Assembly: GCA_026392575.1 (NCBI GenBank)
Contig: JAPLBU010000260.1
Coordinates: 1-9,919, forward strand
Source of the DNA: Actinomycetota bacterium
GTDB lineage: Bacteria; Actinomycetota; Actinomycetes; S36-B12
Length of the DNA: 9,919 nt
Direction: 5' to 3'
Shown here: positions 1 through 6,674 of the stretch, piece by piece
Layout: every line of letters begins with the position of its first letter
Numbering within the stretch: the first letter of the stretch is position 1
The notes under the pieces: model-generated
Databases searched by the model: none
The model's input: the letters and a program-made list of their open reading frames with translations, nothing else
Told to the model about the DNA's origin: nothing
Made by a program: the position numbers and the translations under genes

Positions 1-1686
1 CTCGGGCCGGCCGCTGCTTCCTCGGGCATGGTCTACGGGCGTCTCGACGCCGCCGGAATCGCATCGGTCATCGAACAGGTCGTCGCCACGACGCCGGTGT
101 CGGTGAGAGCCAACGGTGAGGTTACGCCAGCGCCGACGTCGGCCGCCCCGACCGGCATCACGGTGTATGTGCCCATCGATGCCGCCGCTCGTTCGGCCGG
201 CGCCGATGATGTGGCCGCCGCCTTTGCAGCGCACTCCGGTGTGCATGTCGTGCGCAACGGATCACGTGGCATGTTGTGGCTCGAACCGATGATCGAGGTC
301 GCCACCCCCGATGGGCGCGTCGCCTACGGCTCGGTTGCCGCCGCCGATGTCGCAGGGTTGCTCACAGCAGGTGTGCTCGACGGCGCAGAGCATCCGCTGC
401 GCCTCGGCCTCACCGAGGAACTGCCGTGGCTGCAGCGTCAACAGCGGGTCACCTTCCGCCGGGTCGGCGTCATCGACCCGCGCTCGGCAACCGACCACGA
501 GGTCCATGGTGGTCTGCAAGGTCTGCGGCGGGCACTGGCAATGTCGCCGTCCGAGGTCATCGCCGAGGTCACCGCATCGGGTCTGCGTGGCCGTGGCGGA
601 GCAGCGTTCCCGACCGGTATCAAGTGGACCACGGTCGCCGGCGCCGAAGGTGAGACGAAGTACGTCGTCTGCAATGCCGACGAAGGCGACAGCGGCACAT
701 TCGCCGACCGGATGATGATGGAGGGCGACCCGCTCACCCTGATCGAGGGCATGGTCATCGCCGGCTACGCCGTCGGTGCTCACGACGGATACATCTACGT
801 CCGCTCCGAGTACCCCGATGCGATCGTCAGTCTGCGGTCAGCCATCGACGCCGCGCGTGATCGCGGCTGGCTAGGCACCGATGTCCTCGGCAGCGGGCTC
901 GCGTTCGACATCCACGTGCGTATCGGCGCCGGCTCCTATGTGTGCGGTGAGGAGACCGCGATGCTGGAGAGCCTCGAGGGCAAGCGCGGGATGGTTCGCC
1001 CCAAGCCCCCGCTGCCCGCGTTGGAAGGACTCTTCGGCCAGCCGACCCTGATCAACAACGTCCTCACCATCGCCGCGGTGCCCTTCATCCTGGAGCACGG
1101 CCCGGAGGCCTATGGCGCACTGGGCACCGGCCGCTCGATCGGCACGCAGGTCTACCAGCTCGCCGGCAACGTCCGGCAGGGCGGCATCGTCGAGACGCCG
1201 TTCGGCATCACTCTCCGCGAGCTCGTCGACGGCTACGCCGCAGGGACGCGCACCGGGCGTCCCGTTCGCGCCATTCAGCTGGGCGGACCCCTCGGGGCCT
1301 ACCTGACGGCCGACGCGATGGACGTGTCGATGGACTACGAGTCGGTGGCGGCCGCCGGCGGAATGCTCGGGCATGGCGGGATCGTCGTCTTCGACGACAC
1401 CGTCGACATGGCTCAGCAGGCCAGGTTCGCCATGGAGTTCTGCGCGGAGGAGTCCTGCGGCAAGTGCACGCCCTGCCGCATCGGCAGCGTCCGCGGGGTC
1501 GAGGTCATCGACCGGATCATCGGCGGCGAGGAGCCCGAGGCGAATCGCGCGCTCCTCATCGATCTTTGCGAAGTGATGACCGACGGTTCACTATGTGCCA
1601 TGGGGGGCCTGACACCAATGCCGGTGCTCAGCGCCCTGCGCAGTTTCGGCGAGGACTTCGAGCGGAGAACCAATGACCATCGCTGA
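1..1686 (+). CDS. fdsB: NAD-dependent formate dehydrogenase, FdsG-FdsB-type fused diaphorase subunit (5' truncated by window edge)
   Basis: The subunit takes electrons from the FdsA iron-sulfur chain and reduces NAD+ in a cytoplasmic formate dehydrogenase related to the Complex I NuoE/F/G module. The frame is open from base 1, so the start lies outside the window. Its first residues (LGPAAASSGMVYGRLD) look like the end of a NuoE/FdsG thioredoxin-like [2Fe-2S] domain. A Pro/Ala/Thr-rich linker follows (about 94-153), then an FdsB-like N-terminal domain beginning ITVYVP at 157. The NuoF core shows GLRGRGGAAFPTGIKW (580-627, NADH/FMN site), NADEGDSGTF (from 673), GAGSYVCGEETAMLE and the [4Fe-4S] cysteines ESCGKCTPC (codons at 1456, 1465, 1474) with the fourth at 1594. 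Its end overlaps fdsA by 14 bp. A methionine at 28 is an unlikely start because it would cut through the NuoE-like domain. A NuoF of Complex I or a hydrogenase subunit is less likely, given the fdsA and fdsD neighbours. Confidence 0.9.
   Translation, partial: LGPAAASSGMVYGRLDAAGIASVIEQVVATTPVSVRANGEVTPAPTSAAPTGITVYVPIDAAARSAGADDVAAAFAAHSGVHVVRNGSRGMLWLEPMIEVATPDGRVAYGSVAAADVAGLLTAGVLDGAEHPLRLGLTEELPWLQRQQRVTFRRVGVIDPRSATDHEVHGGLQGLRRALAMSPSEVIAEVTASGLRGRGGAAFPTGIKWTTVAGAEGETKYVVCNADEGDSGTFADRMMMEGDPLTLIEGMVIAGYAVGAHDGYIYVRSEYPDAIVSLRSAIDAARDRGWLGTDVLGSGLAFDIHVRIGAGSYVCGEETAMLESLEGKRGMVRPKPPLPALEGLFGQPTLINNVLTIAAVPFILEHGPEAYGALGTGRSIGTQVYQLAGNVRQGGIVETPFGITLRELVDGYAAGTRTGRPVRAIQLGGPLGAYLTADAMDVSMDYESVAAAGGMLGHGGIVVFDDTVDMAQQARFAMEFCAEESCGKCTPCRIGSVRGVEVIDRIIGGEEPEANRALLIDLCEVMTDGSLCAMGGLTPMPVLSALRSFGEDFERRTNDHR
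1664..1667 (+). promoter_or_regulatory. Shine-Dalgarno for fdsA
   Basis: GGAG lies 5 nt upstream of the ATG at 1673 and inside the end of the preceding gene. It supports this ATG as the fdsA start, and the 14-bp overlap suggests translational coupling. Confidence 0.6.
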
Positions 1687-4456
1687 GGACATCGACTACG
1701 GAACGCCGCCGACCCGGTCGACGACATCCGTCGGCCTCACCATCGACGGCATCACGCTGACCGTCCCCAGCGGCACCTCGGTGATGCGTGCGGCTGCCGA
1801 GGCCGGTGTCGCCGTGCCGAAGCTGTGCGCGACCGATCGCCTTGATGCATTCGGGTCATGCCGGATGTGCGTGGTCGACATCGACGGCCGCAAGGGTACC
1901 CCCGCCTCGTGCACCACCCCCTGCGAGGACGGGATGGTCGTTCACACCCAGACCCCGCACGTCGCCAAGATCCGTCGCGGCGTCATGGAGCTGTACATCT
2001 CCGACCATCCGCTTGACTGCCTCACCTGCCCGGCCAACGGCGACTGCGAGCTGCAGGACATGGCCGGTGTCGTCGGGCTGCGAGAGGTCCGCTACGGGTT
2101 CGACGGCGAGAACCACCTGTCGGCACCGAAGGACGAGAGCAACCCCTACTTCACGTTCGACGAGAGCAAGTGCATCTCCTGCAGCCGATGCGTGCGAGCC
2201 TGCGACGAGATCCAGGGGACGCTCGCGCTGACGATCTCCGGGCGAGGGTTTGGTTCCAAGGTGAGCGCGAGCGCCGGGGTCAGTTTCCTCGAGAGCGAGT
2301 GCGTCTCGTGCGGTGCCTGCGTGCAGGCCTGCCCGACGGCAACGCTGCAGGAGAAGACCGTCATCGAGCTCGGGATGCCCACCCGCAAGGTGAAGACAAC
2401 TTGCGCGTACTGCGGTGTCGGCTGCTCGTTCACGGCGGAGCTTCGTGGCGACGAACTGGTCCGCATGGTCCCCGACAAGGAGGGTGGCGCCAACGCCGGG
2501 CACTCCTGCGTCAAGGGCCGCTTCGCCTGGGGCTACGCCAGCCACCCCGACCGCATCACGGCGCCGATGATCCGCGAGACCACGAGCGATCCGTGGCGCG
2601 AGGTCTCGTGGGACGAGGCCATCGGCTACGCCGCCGCCCGGCTGAAGGCAATCCAAACCGAGCATGGCATCGATGCCATCGGCGGCATCACCTCGTCGCG
2701 CTGCACCAACGAGGAGGTCTTCGTCGTCCAGAAGATGATCCGCGCGGCCTTCCAGAACAACAACGTCGACACGTGCGCGCGGGTCTGCCACTCCCCCACG
2801 GGCTATGGCCTCAAGCAGACCTTCGGTACATCCGCTGGCACGCAGGACTTCGCTTCCGTTGAGGACGCAGATCTCATCCTGCTCATCGGAGCCAACCCCA
2901 CGGATGCCCATCCGGTATTCGCCTCCCGTATGAAGAGGCGCCTGCGCGAGGGTGCAGGGCTCATCGTCATCGATCCGCGACGCATCGCCCTGGCGCGCAC
3001 GCCCCACGTGGCCGCCGCCCACCACCTGCAGCTGCTGCCCGGGACGAACGTCGCGATCATCAACGCCCTCGCCCATGTCATCGTGACGGAGGATCTGGTC
3101 GACCGGGAGTTCGTCGCCGAGCGCTGCGACCCGATCTCCTACGCCGCATGGGAGTCGTTCATTCGACTGCCGGAGAACAGCCCGGAGTCGCTGGCGGAGC
3201 ACAGCGGCGTCCCGGCCGAGCAGGTGCGCCTCGCTGCCCGCGCCTACGCTGCCGCCCCCAACGCTGCCATCTACTACGGCCTCGGCGTCACGGAGCACAG
3301 CCAGGGATCGACGATGGTGATGGGCATCGCGAACCTCGCCATGGCCACCGGCAACATCGGCCGCCGCGGTGTGGGGGTCAACCCCCTCCGCGGACAGAAC
3401 AACGTGCAGGGCTCCTGCGACATGGGCTCCTTCCCGCATGAGTTCTCCGGCTACCGCCATGTGTCGGACGACACCGTGCGGATCCAGTTCGAGAGCATCT
3501 GGGGCGCCTCCCTCAGCGGAACACCGGGCCTGCGCATCCCCAACATGCTCGATTCAGCAACGGTCGGCGAGTTCCGTGCCATCTACATCCAAGGTGAGGA
3601 CATCGCCCAGTCCGACCCGAACACCCAGCATGTGCGTGCCGCGCTCGACGCGATGGACCTCGTCATCGTCCAGGACCTCTTCCTGAATGAGACCTCGCAA
3701 CACGCACATGTATTCCTGCCCGGCACCTCCTTCCTCGAGAAGGACGGCACGTTCACCAACGCCGAGCGTCGCATCAACCGGGTGCGCCCGGTCATGGCCA
3801 GCCGCACGGGCATGTCCGAGTGGGAGGCCACCTGTGCACTGGCCACAGCCATGGGCTACCCCATGCACTACGACACGGCCTCGCAGATCATGGATGAGAT
3901 TGCGGCCCTCACCCCCACGTTCGCCGGTGTGTCGTTCGACCTGCTCGATCGAGTCGGCTCCGTGCAGTGGCCGTGCAACGATGCCGCCCCACTGGGCACG
4001 CCGATCATGCACGAGCTCGGCTTCACCCGCGGCAAGGGCAACTTCGTCACGACACCGTATGTGCCCACCGATGAGCGCGCCACCCGCAAGTTCCCGCTGC
4101 TCCTCACCACGGGGCGGGTTCTCTCGCAGTACAACGTCGGTGCCCAGACCCGCAGGACCGCCAACGTCACCTGGCACGCCGAGGATGTGCTCGACATGCA
4201 CGAGTCCGATGCCGAACTCCGCGGCATCGTCGACGGGTCATGGGTCGAGGTCAGCAGCCGGATCGGGGCAACCTCGATGCGGGTCCGTGTCAGCGACGAG
4301 ATCCCCGCGGGCGTGGTCTACACGACCTTCCACCACCCGATCAGCGGAGCCAACGTCATCACGACCCACAACTCCGACTGGGCCACCAACTGCCCGGAGT
4401 ACAAGGTCACGGCCGTTGAGGTCCGACCCGATTCCGGCGCGGGACGCACAGCATGA
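1673..4456 (+). CDS. fdsA: NAD-dependent formate dehydrogenase catalytic subunit FdsA (Mo-bis-MGD, Cys-type)
   Basis: This subunit oxidises formate to CO2 at a molybdenum bis-MGD centre and passes electrons to the diaphorase subunit. It has 927 aa, normal for FdsA. Visible cofactor ligands in order are a plant-type [2Fe-2S] (C52, C63, C66, C80), a His-Cys3 [4Fe-4S] (H112, C116, C119, C125), two ferredoxin [4Fe-4S] sites (C167/170/173/177 and C210/213/216/220), and the molybdopterin-domain cluster (C244, C247, C251, C279). The active-site motif CARVCHSPT places Cys372 as Mo ligand with His373 next to it, so this is a Cys rather than a selenocysteine enzyme. NPLRGQNNVQGSCDMG holds Arg573, the likely equivalent of the catalytic Arg of FDH-H. 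The molybdopterin-dinucleotide-binding domain follows at about 815-920. There is no twin-arginine signal, so it is cytoplasmic. The stop overlaps fdsD in an ATGA. Confidence 0.96.
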   Translation: MTIAEDIDYGTPPTRSTTSVGLTIDGITLTVPSGTSVMRAAAEAGVAVPKLCATDRLDAFGSCRMCVVDIDGRKGTPASCTTPCEDGMVVHTQTPHVAKIRRGVMELYISDHPLDCLTCPANGDCELQDMAGVVGLREVRYGFDGENHLSAPKDESNPYFTFDESKCISCSRCVRACDEIQGTLALTISGRGFGSKVSASAGVSFLESECVSCGACVQACPTATLQEKTVIELGMPTRKVKTTCAYCGVGCSFTAELRGDELVRMVPDKEGGANAGHSCVKGRFAWGYASHPDRITAPMIRETTSDPWREVSWDEAIGYAAARLKAIQTEHGIDAIGGITSSRCTNEEVFVVQKMIRAAFQNNNVDTCARVCHSPTGYGLKQTFGTSAGTQDFASVEDADLILLIGANPTDAHPVFASRMKRRLREGAGLIVIDPRRIALARTPHVAAAHHLQLLPGTNVAIINALAHVIVTEDLVDREFVAERCDPISYAAWESFIRLPENSPESLAEHSGVPAEQVRLAARAYAAAPNAAIYYGLGVTEHSQGSTMVMGIANLAMATGNIGRRGVGVNPLRGQNNVQGSCDMGSFPHEFSGYRHVSDDTVRIQFESIWGASLSGTPGLRIPNMLDSATVGEFRAIYIQGEDIAQSDPNTQHVRAALDAMDLVIVQDLFLNETSQHAHVFLPGTSFLEKDGTFTNAERRINRVRPVMASRTGMSEWEATCALATAMGYPMHYDTASQIMDEIAALTPTFAGVSFDLLDRVGSVQWPCNDAAPLGTPIMHELGFTRGKGNFVTTPYVPTDERATRKFPLLLTTGRVLSQYNVGAQTRRTANVTWHAEDVLDMHESDAELRGIVDGSWVEVSSRIGATSMRVRVSDEIPAGVVYTTFHHPISGANVITTHNSDWATNCPEYKVTAVEVRPDSGAGRTA

Positions 4457-4674
4457 GGGATGCCCGTCTCGTCCACATGGCCAACCAGATCGCGGCGAGC
4501 GTGCCGTCACGCGCAGATGTCCCTGGGCAGGTTGCGCTCCATCTGAAATCCTTCTGGGCACCCAGCATGATCGACACCCTCTCCCGGCATGCCCAGCAGC
4601 ATCCTGCCGACCTGTCGGACGATGTGACGGCTGCACTGGCGATTCTGCGGCCCGTGGATGCGCACAGTGGCTGA
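4453..4674 (+). CDS. fdsD: formate dehydrogenase delta subunit FdsD
   Basis: A 73-aa protein matching the small FdsD family (Pfam FdsD) of NAD-linked molybdenum formate dehydrogenases. Recognisable family features are the N-terminal LVHMANQIA, the central HLKSFWAPSM (His-Leu-x-x-Phe-Trp-x-Pro-x-Met), and a short C-terminal helix with LSDDVTAALAIL. There are no metal-ligand cysteines and no membrane segment. FdsD is needed for an active complex in studied systems, and its exact role (assembly or stability) is not certain. The ATG sits in an ATGA overlap with the fdsA stop, so translation is probably coupled; no clear Shine-Dalgarno is visible. In Rhodobacter-type fdsGBACD operons an FdhD homologue (fdsC) lies between A and D, but here D follows A directly. 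Confidence 0.88.
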   Translation: MRDARLVHMANQIAASVPSRADVPGQVALHLKSFWAPSMIDTLSRHAQQHPADLSDDVTAALAILRPVDAHSG

Positions 4675-4981
4675 GGTCCAGGTGACCCGGTGGCGCGACG
4701 TGCCGTCACTCGTCTCGACACGTGAGGGTGACGACGTCGTGAAGGTGTCCCTGCCCGCGCGCTTCCAGGAAGCGATCGACGAGGCCGCCATGCGTCTCGA
4801 CGCCGCCGATGCGGATGCGTACATGGAGGGCTGGATTCGCGGTCCGTGGGAGATCGTGGAAGGGTCTGCCGCGCAGGCCGCAGAAGCGGTCACGGCAGAA
4901 CTCGAGGCCACCTGGAGCCCAGAGGCGATCACCGCCTTCCTGGACTCCTGTGGCCCCGCGGTATCGGGAGATGACGAATGA
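4658..4981 (+). CDS. small conserved protein, 'Virulence_fact' (PF13769-like) family, one-carbon operon context
   Basis: A 107-aa soluble protein with no signal peptide or membrane segment. It resembles the Pfam family named Virulence_fact: VTRWRDVPSLV near residues 9-19, then KVSLPARFQEAIDEAAMR at about 29-46, then DADAYMEGW, and a C-terminal acidic helical stretch. No catalytic residues or cysteine cluster suggest a reaction; there is a single Cys near the end (C99). Its biochemical role is unknown to me. From memory, relatives sit beside methylenetetrahydrofolate reductase, corrinoid methyltransferase and homocysteine methyltransferase genes, so an accessory role in folate or methyl-group chemistry is a better guess than virulence. 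It overlaps fdsD by 17 bp, or 8 bp if the GTG at 4667 is the start, and overlaps the next gene in an ATGA. Confidence 0.72.
   Translation: MRTVAEVQVTRWRDVPSLVSTREGDDVVKVSLPARFQEAIDEAAMRLDAADADAYMEGWIRGPWEIVEGSAAQAAEAVTAELEATWSPEAITAFLDSCGPAVSGDDE
4966..4970 (+). promoter_or_regulatory. Shine-Dalgarno for the homocysteine methyltransferase
   Basis: GGGAG lies 7 nt before the ATG at 4978 and inside the preceding gene. It supports that ATG as a genuine start despite the shortened N-terminal region of the product. Confidence 0.55.
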
Positions 4982-5823
4982 GCACTGTGGTCGACGCCAT
5001 CCGCGAAGGCAACGTCCGAGTCGGCGATGGCGCCATGGGCACGATGCTCCAGGAGGCCGGCCTCGACGACGCCGCCGGCTCCCGGCTGCTGACGACCAAT
5101 ACCTTCGGCGGCAGCCGTCCCCGCCTGGCGATGCACGGCCTCGAGGATCGGGTCGTGGAGCTCAACGAGGCGGCCGCGCGAGTCGCGCGAAGTGTCGCTG
5201 ACGCCCACCCCGGCACTTTCGTCCTCGGCGACGTTGGCCCGTCGGGTGACCTGATGGAGCCGATGGGCACCCTCACTCCCGAGAGCGCCGTCGCCCTCTT
5301 CTCCGAGCAGATCGCGGCTCTCTCTGCTGGCGGGGCCGATGCCATCCTGATCGAGACGATGAGCGACCTCTCCGAGGTCGAGGCCGCGGTCACGGCAGCG
5401 CGCGCAGTTGCCCCCGAGCTTCCCGTCTTCGCGACCATGAGCTTCGACACCAACCTGCGCACGATGATGGGCGTCACCCCCGCAGCGGCCGTCGTCGCGA
5501 TCGCGGGGATGGGTGCCGACGTCGTCGGGGCCAACTGCGGCCGCGGCGTCGACGAGATGCGTGTCATCGCTGGCCAGATGGCGGATGCGCGCCCCGACGG
5601 TGTCCTGCTGATCATGCAGTCGAATGCCGGCCTGCCCGTGTTGATCGACGGCGAGTTCCGCTATACCGGCTCCCCCGACGAGATGGCCGCCTTCGCGACC
5701 GAGATGCGCGGCATCGGCATCGACGTGGTGGGTGCCTGCTGTGGGTTCGGCATCGACGTGGTGGGTGCCTGCTGTGGGTCAGCCCCCGCGCATATCGCCG
5801 CGATCAGCGCAGCCATCGCCTGA
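4978..5823 (+). CDS. homocysteine S-methyltransferase family protein (Hcy domain) with internal deletion and duplicated zinc motif
   Basis: A stand-alone Hcy-binding TIM barrel of 281 aa, the domain shared by BHMT and MetH that methylates zinc-bound homocysteine to methionine. Lacking folate and B12 domains, it must use a small methyl donor or a partner methyl-corrinoid protein; the donor is unknown. Core motifs are GDGAMGTMLQ (16-25), TNTFGG (40-45), GDVGPSG, DAILIETM, and GANCG with Cys187 as first zinc ligand. The Cys-Cys ligand motif occurs twice, as C254/C255 and C265/C266, because an 11-residue block (GIDVVGACCG plus one residue) is tandemly repeated. Between Leu29 and Ala33 the sequence jumps straight to GSRLLTTNTFGG. 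Relatives carry roughly 25-30 more residues there, including the first barrel helix. Net length is therefore slightly short. Whether the product is active is doubtful. The start overlaps the preceding stop (ATGA) and it is the last gene of the operon. Confidence 0.88.
   Translation: MSTVVDAIREGNVRVGDGAMGTMLQEAGLDDAAGSRLLTTNTFGGSRPRLAMHGLEDRVVELNEAAARVARSVADAHPGTFVLGDVGPSGDLMEPMGTLTPESAVALFSEQIAALSAGGADAILIETMSDLSEVEAAVTAARAVAPELPVFATMSFDTNLRTMMGVTPAAAVVAIAGMGADVVGANCGRGVDEMRVIAGQMADARPDGVLLIMQSNAGLPVLIDGEFRYTGSPDEMAAFATEMRGIGIDVVGACCGFGIDVVGACCGSAPAHIAAISAAIA
5716..5781 (+). repeat. 33-bp tandem duplication within the methyltransferase zinc motif
   Basis: Two direct copies, 5716-5748 and 5749-5781, share their first 31 bases exactly and differ only at the last two positions. 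The period is 33 bp, so the frame is kept and 11 residues, including a Cys-Cys pair, are doubled. A short GGCATC repeat just before it (GCATCGGCATC at 5711-5721) could have favoured slippage. Confidence 0.93.
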
Positions 5824-5832
5824 CACCCCCGT

Positions 5833-5889
5833 CGGTCTTGAGGTTGGTGGCGTTTCCGGTGCCCGGAAACGCCCCCAACCTCAAGACCG
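5833..5889. terminator. long near-perfect hairpin between convergent genes, probable bidirectional terminator
   Basis: Arms 5833-5859 and 5863-5889 are inverted repeats of 27 bp with 26 matches and a 3-nt loop (TGC, 5860-5862). The one mismatch is 16 bases into the left arm. It sits 9 bp after the methyltransferase stop and 32 bp beyond the dapF stop on the other strand, where a terminator serving both would be. Neither side has a T-run, so it would be a tail-less terminator of the kind proposed for GC-rich actinomycetes. The stem is unusually long for that, so it may instead be a dispersed palindromic repeat or an mRNA 3'-end stabiliser. Confidence 0.7.
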
Positions 5890-5916
5890 GGAGCGGTAGA
5901 CCGGGAGCGGGAGCGG
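5886..5916. repeat. short direct repeats beside the hairpin
   Basis: ACCGGGAGCGG occurs at 5886-5896 and again at 5900-5910, followed by one more GAGCGG at 5911-5916. The first copy overlaps the foot of the hairpin. This fills most of the space between the hairpin and the dapF stop; no other function is visible. Confidence 0.6.
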
Positions 5917-5921
5917 GAAAG

Positions 5922-6659
5922 TTAGCCGGGGAGCAGGATGGTGCCGCGGGCGACGAGGTCGGCCGGCCCGGTGAGCAGCATCGCGCCAGCAGCGGTCTCG
6001 GTGACGTGCACGGTGCCACCCGGGACATCAATCTGCCACGTTGACTCCCCCGGCGCCGGGTCGCCCTGCCGGCGACGGGCCGCCCACGCGACCGCGCAAG
6101 CCCCTGTTCCGCAGGACTGGGTCTCGCCGACGCCACGCTCGTGCAGATCATCGACGAAGACCACGGCATGGGGGTTGGGCACGAGGACACCCGTGGCGGG
6201 CCAGGTGCGATCTTCAACGGTGACGTGCGGCATCGCTCGCGCCCTCGGCGTCGTCGCCTGGCCCATATCGATGGTGATCGTGCGATCCGAGTTGATCGTC
6301 GTGCTGCGCAGTCCTCCGCGCGTCGCGATGACGACGTCATTGTCGGTGACCAGGCCGGTCGCATCGAGGTAGCGGACGAAGACGCGCGCACCGTTGCCGC
6401 ACATCTCGGCCAGGGATCCGTCTGCGTTCCGGTAGTCCATGAAGAACTCAGCCACCGGGGCGAAGTCGACGAACTCCGGCACCCTGTCTGTGCGCACGAC
6501 CCGAAGGACACCATCTGCCCCGATGCCGCGGTGCCGGTCACAGACCCATCGGACTTGCTCAGCGGTGAGGTCGAGCCGGCCTTCGATGTCGGGAATGACG
6601 ACGAAGTCGTTGCCTGTCCCATGCCCCTTGACGAAAGGGACCTCGTTCAACCGCGCCAT
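5922..6659 (-). CDS. dapF: diaminopimelate epimerase DapF, with an apparent in-frame internal deletion
   Basis: DapF interconverts LL- and meso-diaminopimelate for peptidoglycan and lysine synthesis in the cytoplasm. Family signatures are FVKGHGTGNDFV (9-20), GADGVLRV, YRNADGSLAEMCGNGARVF with catalytic Cys87, PNPH (161-164), and ERGVGETQSCGTGA with the second catalytic Cys183. At 245 aa it is short; actinobacterial homologues are about 280-290. After VVFVDDL (to 172) the sequence goes directly to HERGVGET, whereas relatives have about 40 residues between, including the GxNVE segment whose Asn binds substrate (Asn190 in Haemophilus influenzae numbering). The frame is preserved, so the product could be made, but activity is doubtful. 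The ATG lies 15 nt after the glycosyltransferase stop, suggesting co-transcription. The identity is certain; the intactness is not. Confidence 0.92.
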   Translation of the reverse strand: MARLNEVPFVKGHGTGNDFVVIPDIEGRLDLTAEQVRWVCDRHRGIGADGVLRVVRTDRVPEFVDFAPVAEFFMDYRNADGSLAEMCGNGARVFVRYLDATGLVTDNDVVIATRGGLRSTTINSDRTITIDMGQATTPRARAMPHVTVEDRTWPATGVLVPNPHAVVFVDDLHERGVGETQSCGTGACAVAWAARRRQGDPAPGESTWQIDVPGGTVHVTETAAGAMLLTGPADLVARGTILLPG

Positions 6660-6674
6660 GCCGTCACACTAACG

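Noticed and set aside
2786..2788. Possible selenocysteine formate dehydrogenase.
   Set aside because: The active-site codon is TGC (Cys372), not TGA, and no SECIS-like need arises.
1856..3460. 534-codon open frame on the minus strand opposite fdsA, rich in Ala, Gly, Val, Asp and His.
   Set aside because: It lies wholly antisense to a gene with a complete set of cofactor motifs. Its composition is what GC-rich third-position bias produces, and no known family is recognisable.
1..4456. NuoF/NuoG of respiratory Complex I, or a hydrogenase diaphorase.
   Set aside because: FdsA has the CARVCH formate dehydrogenase site and NPLRGQNN motif, and an FdsD gene follows. Complex I NuoG lacks these.
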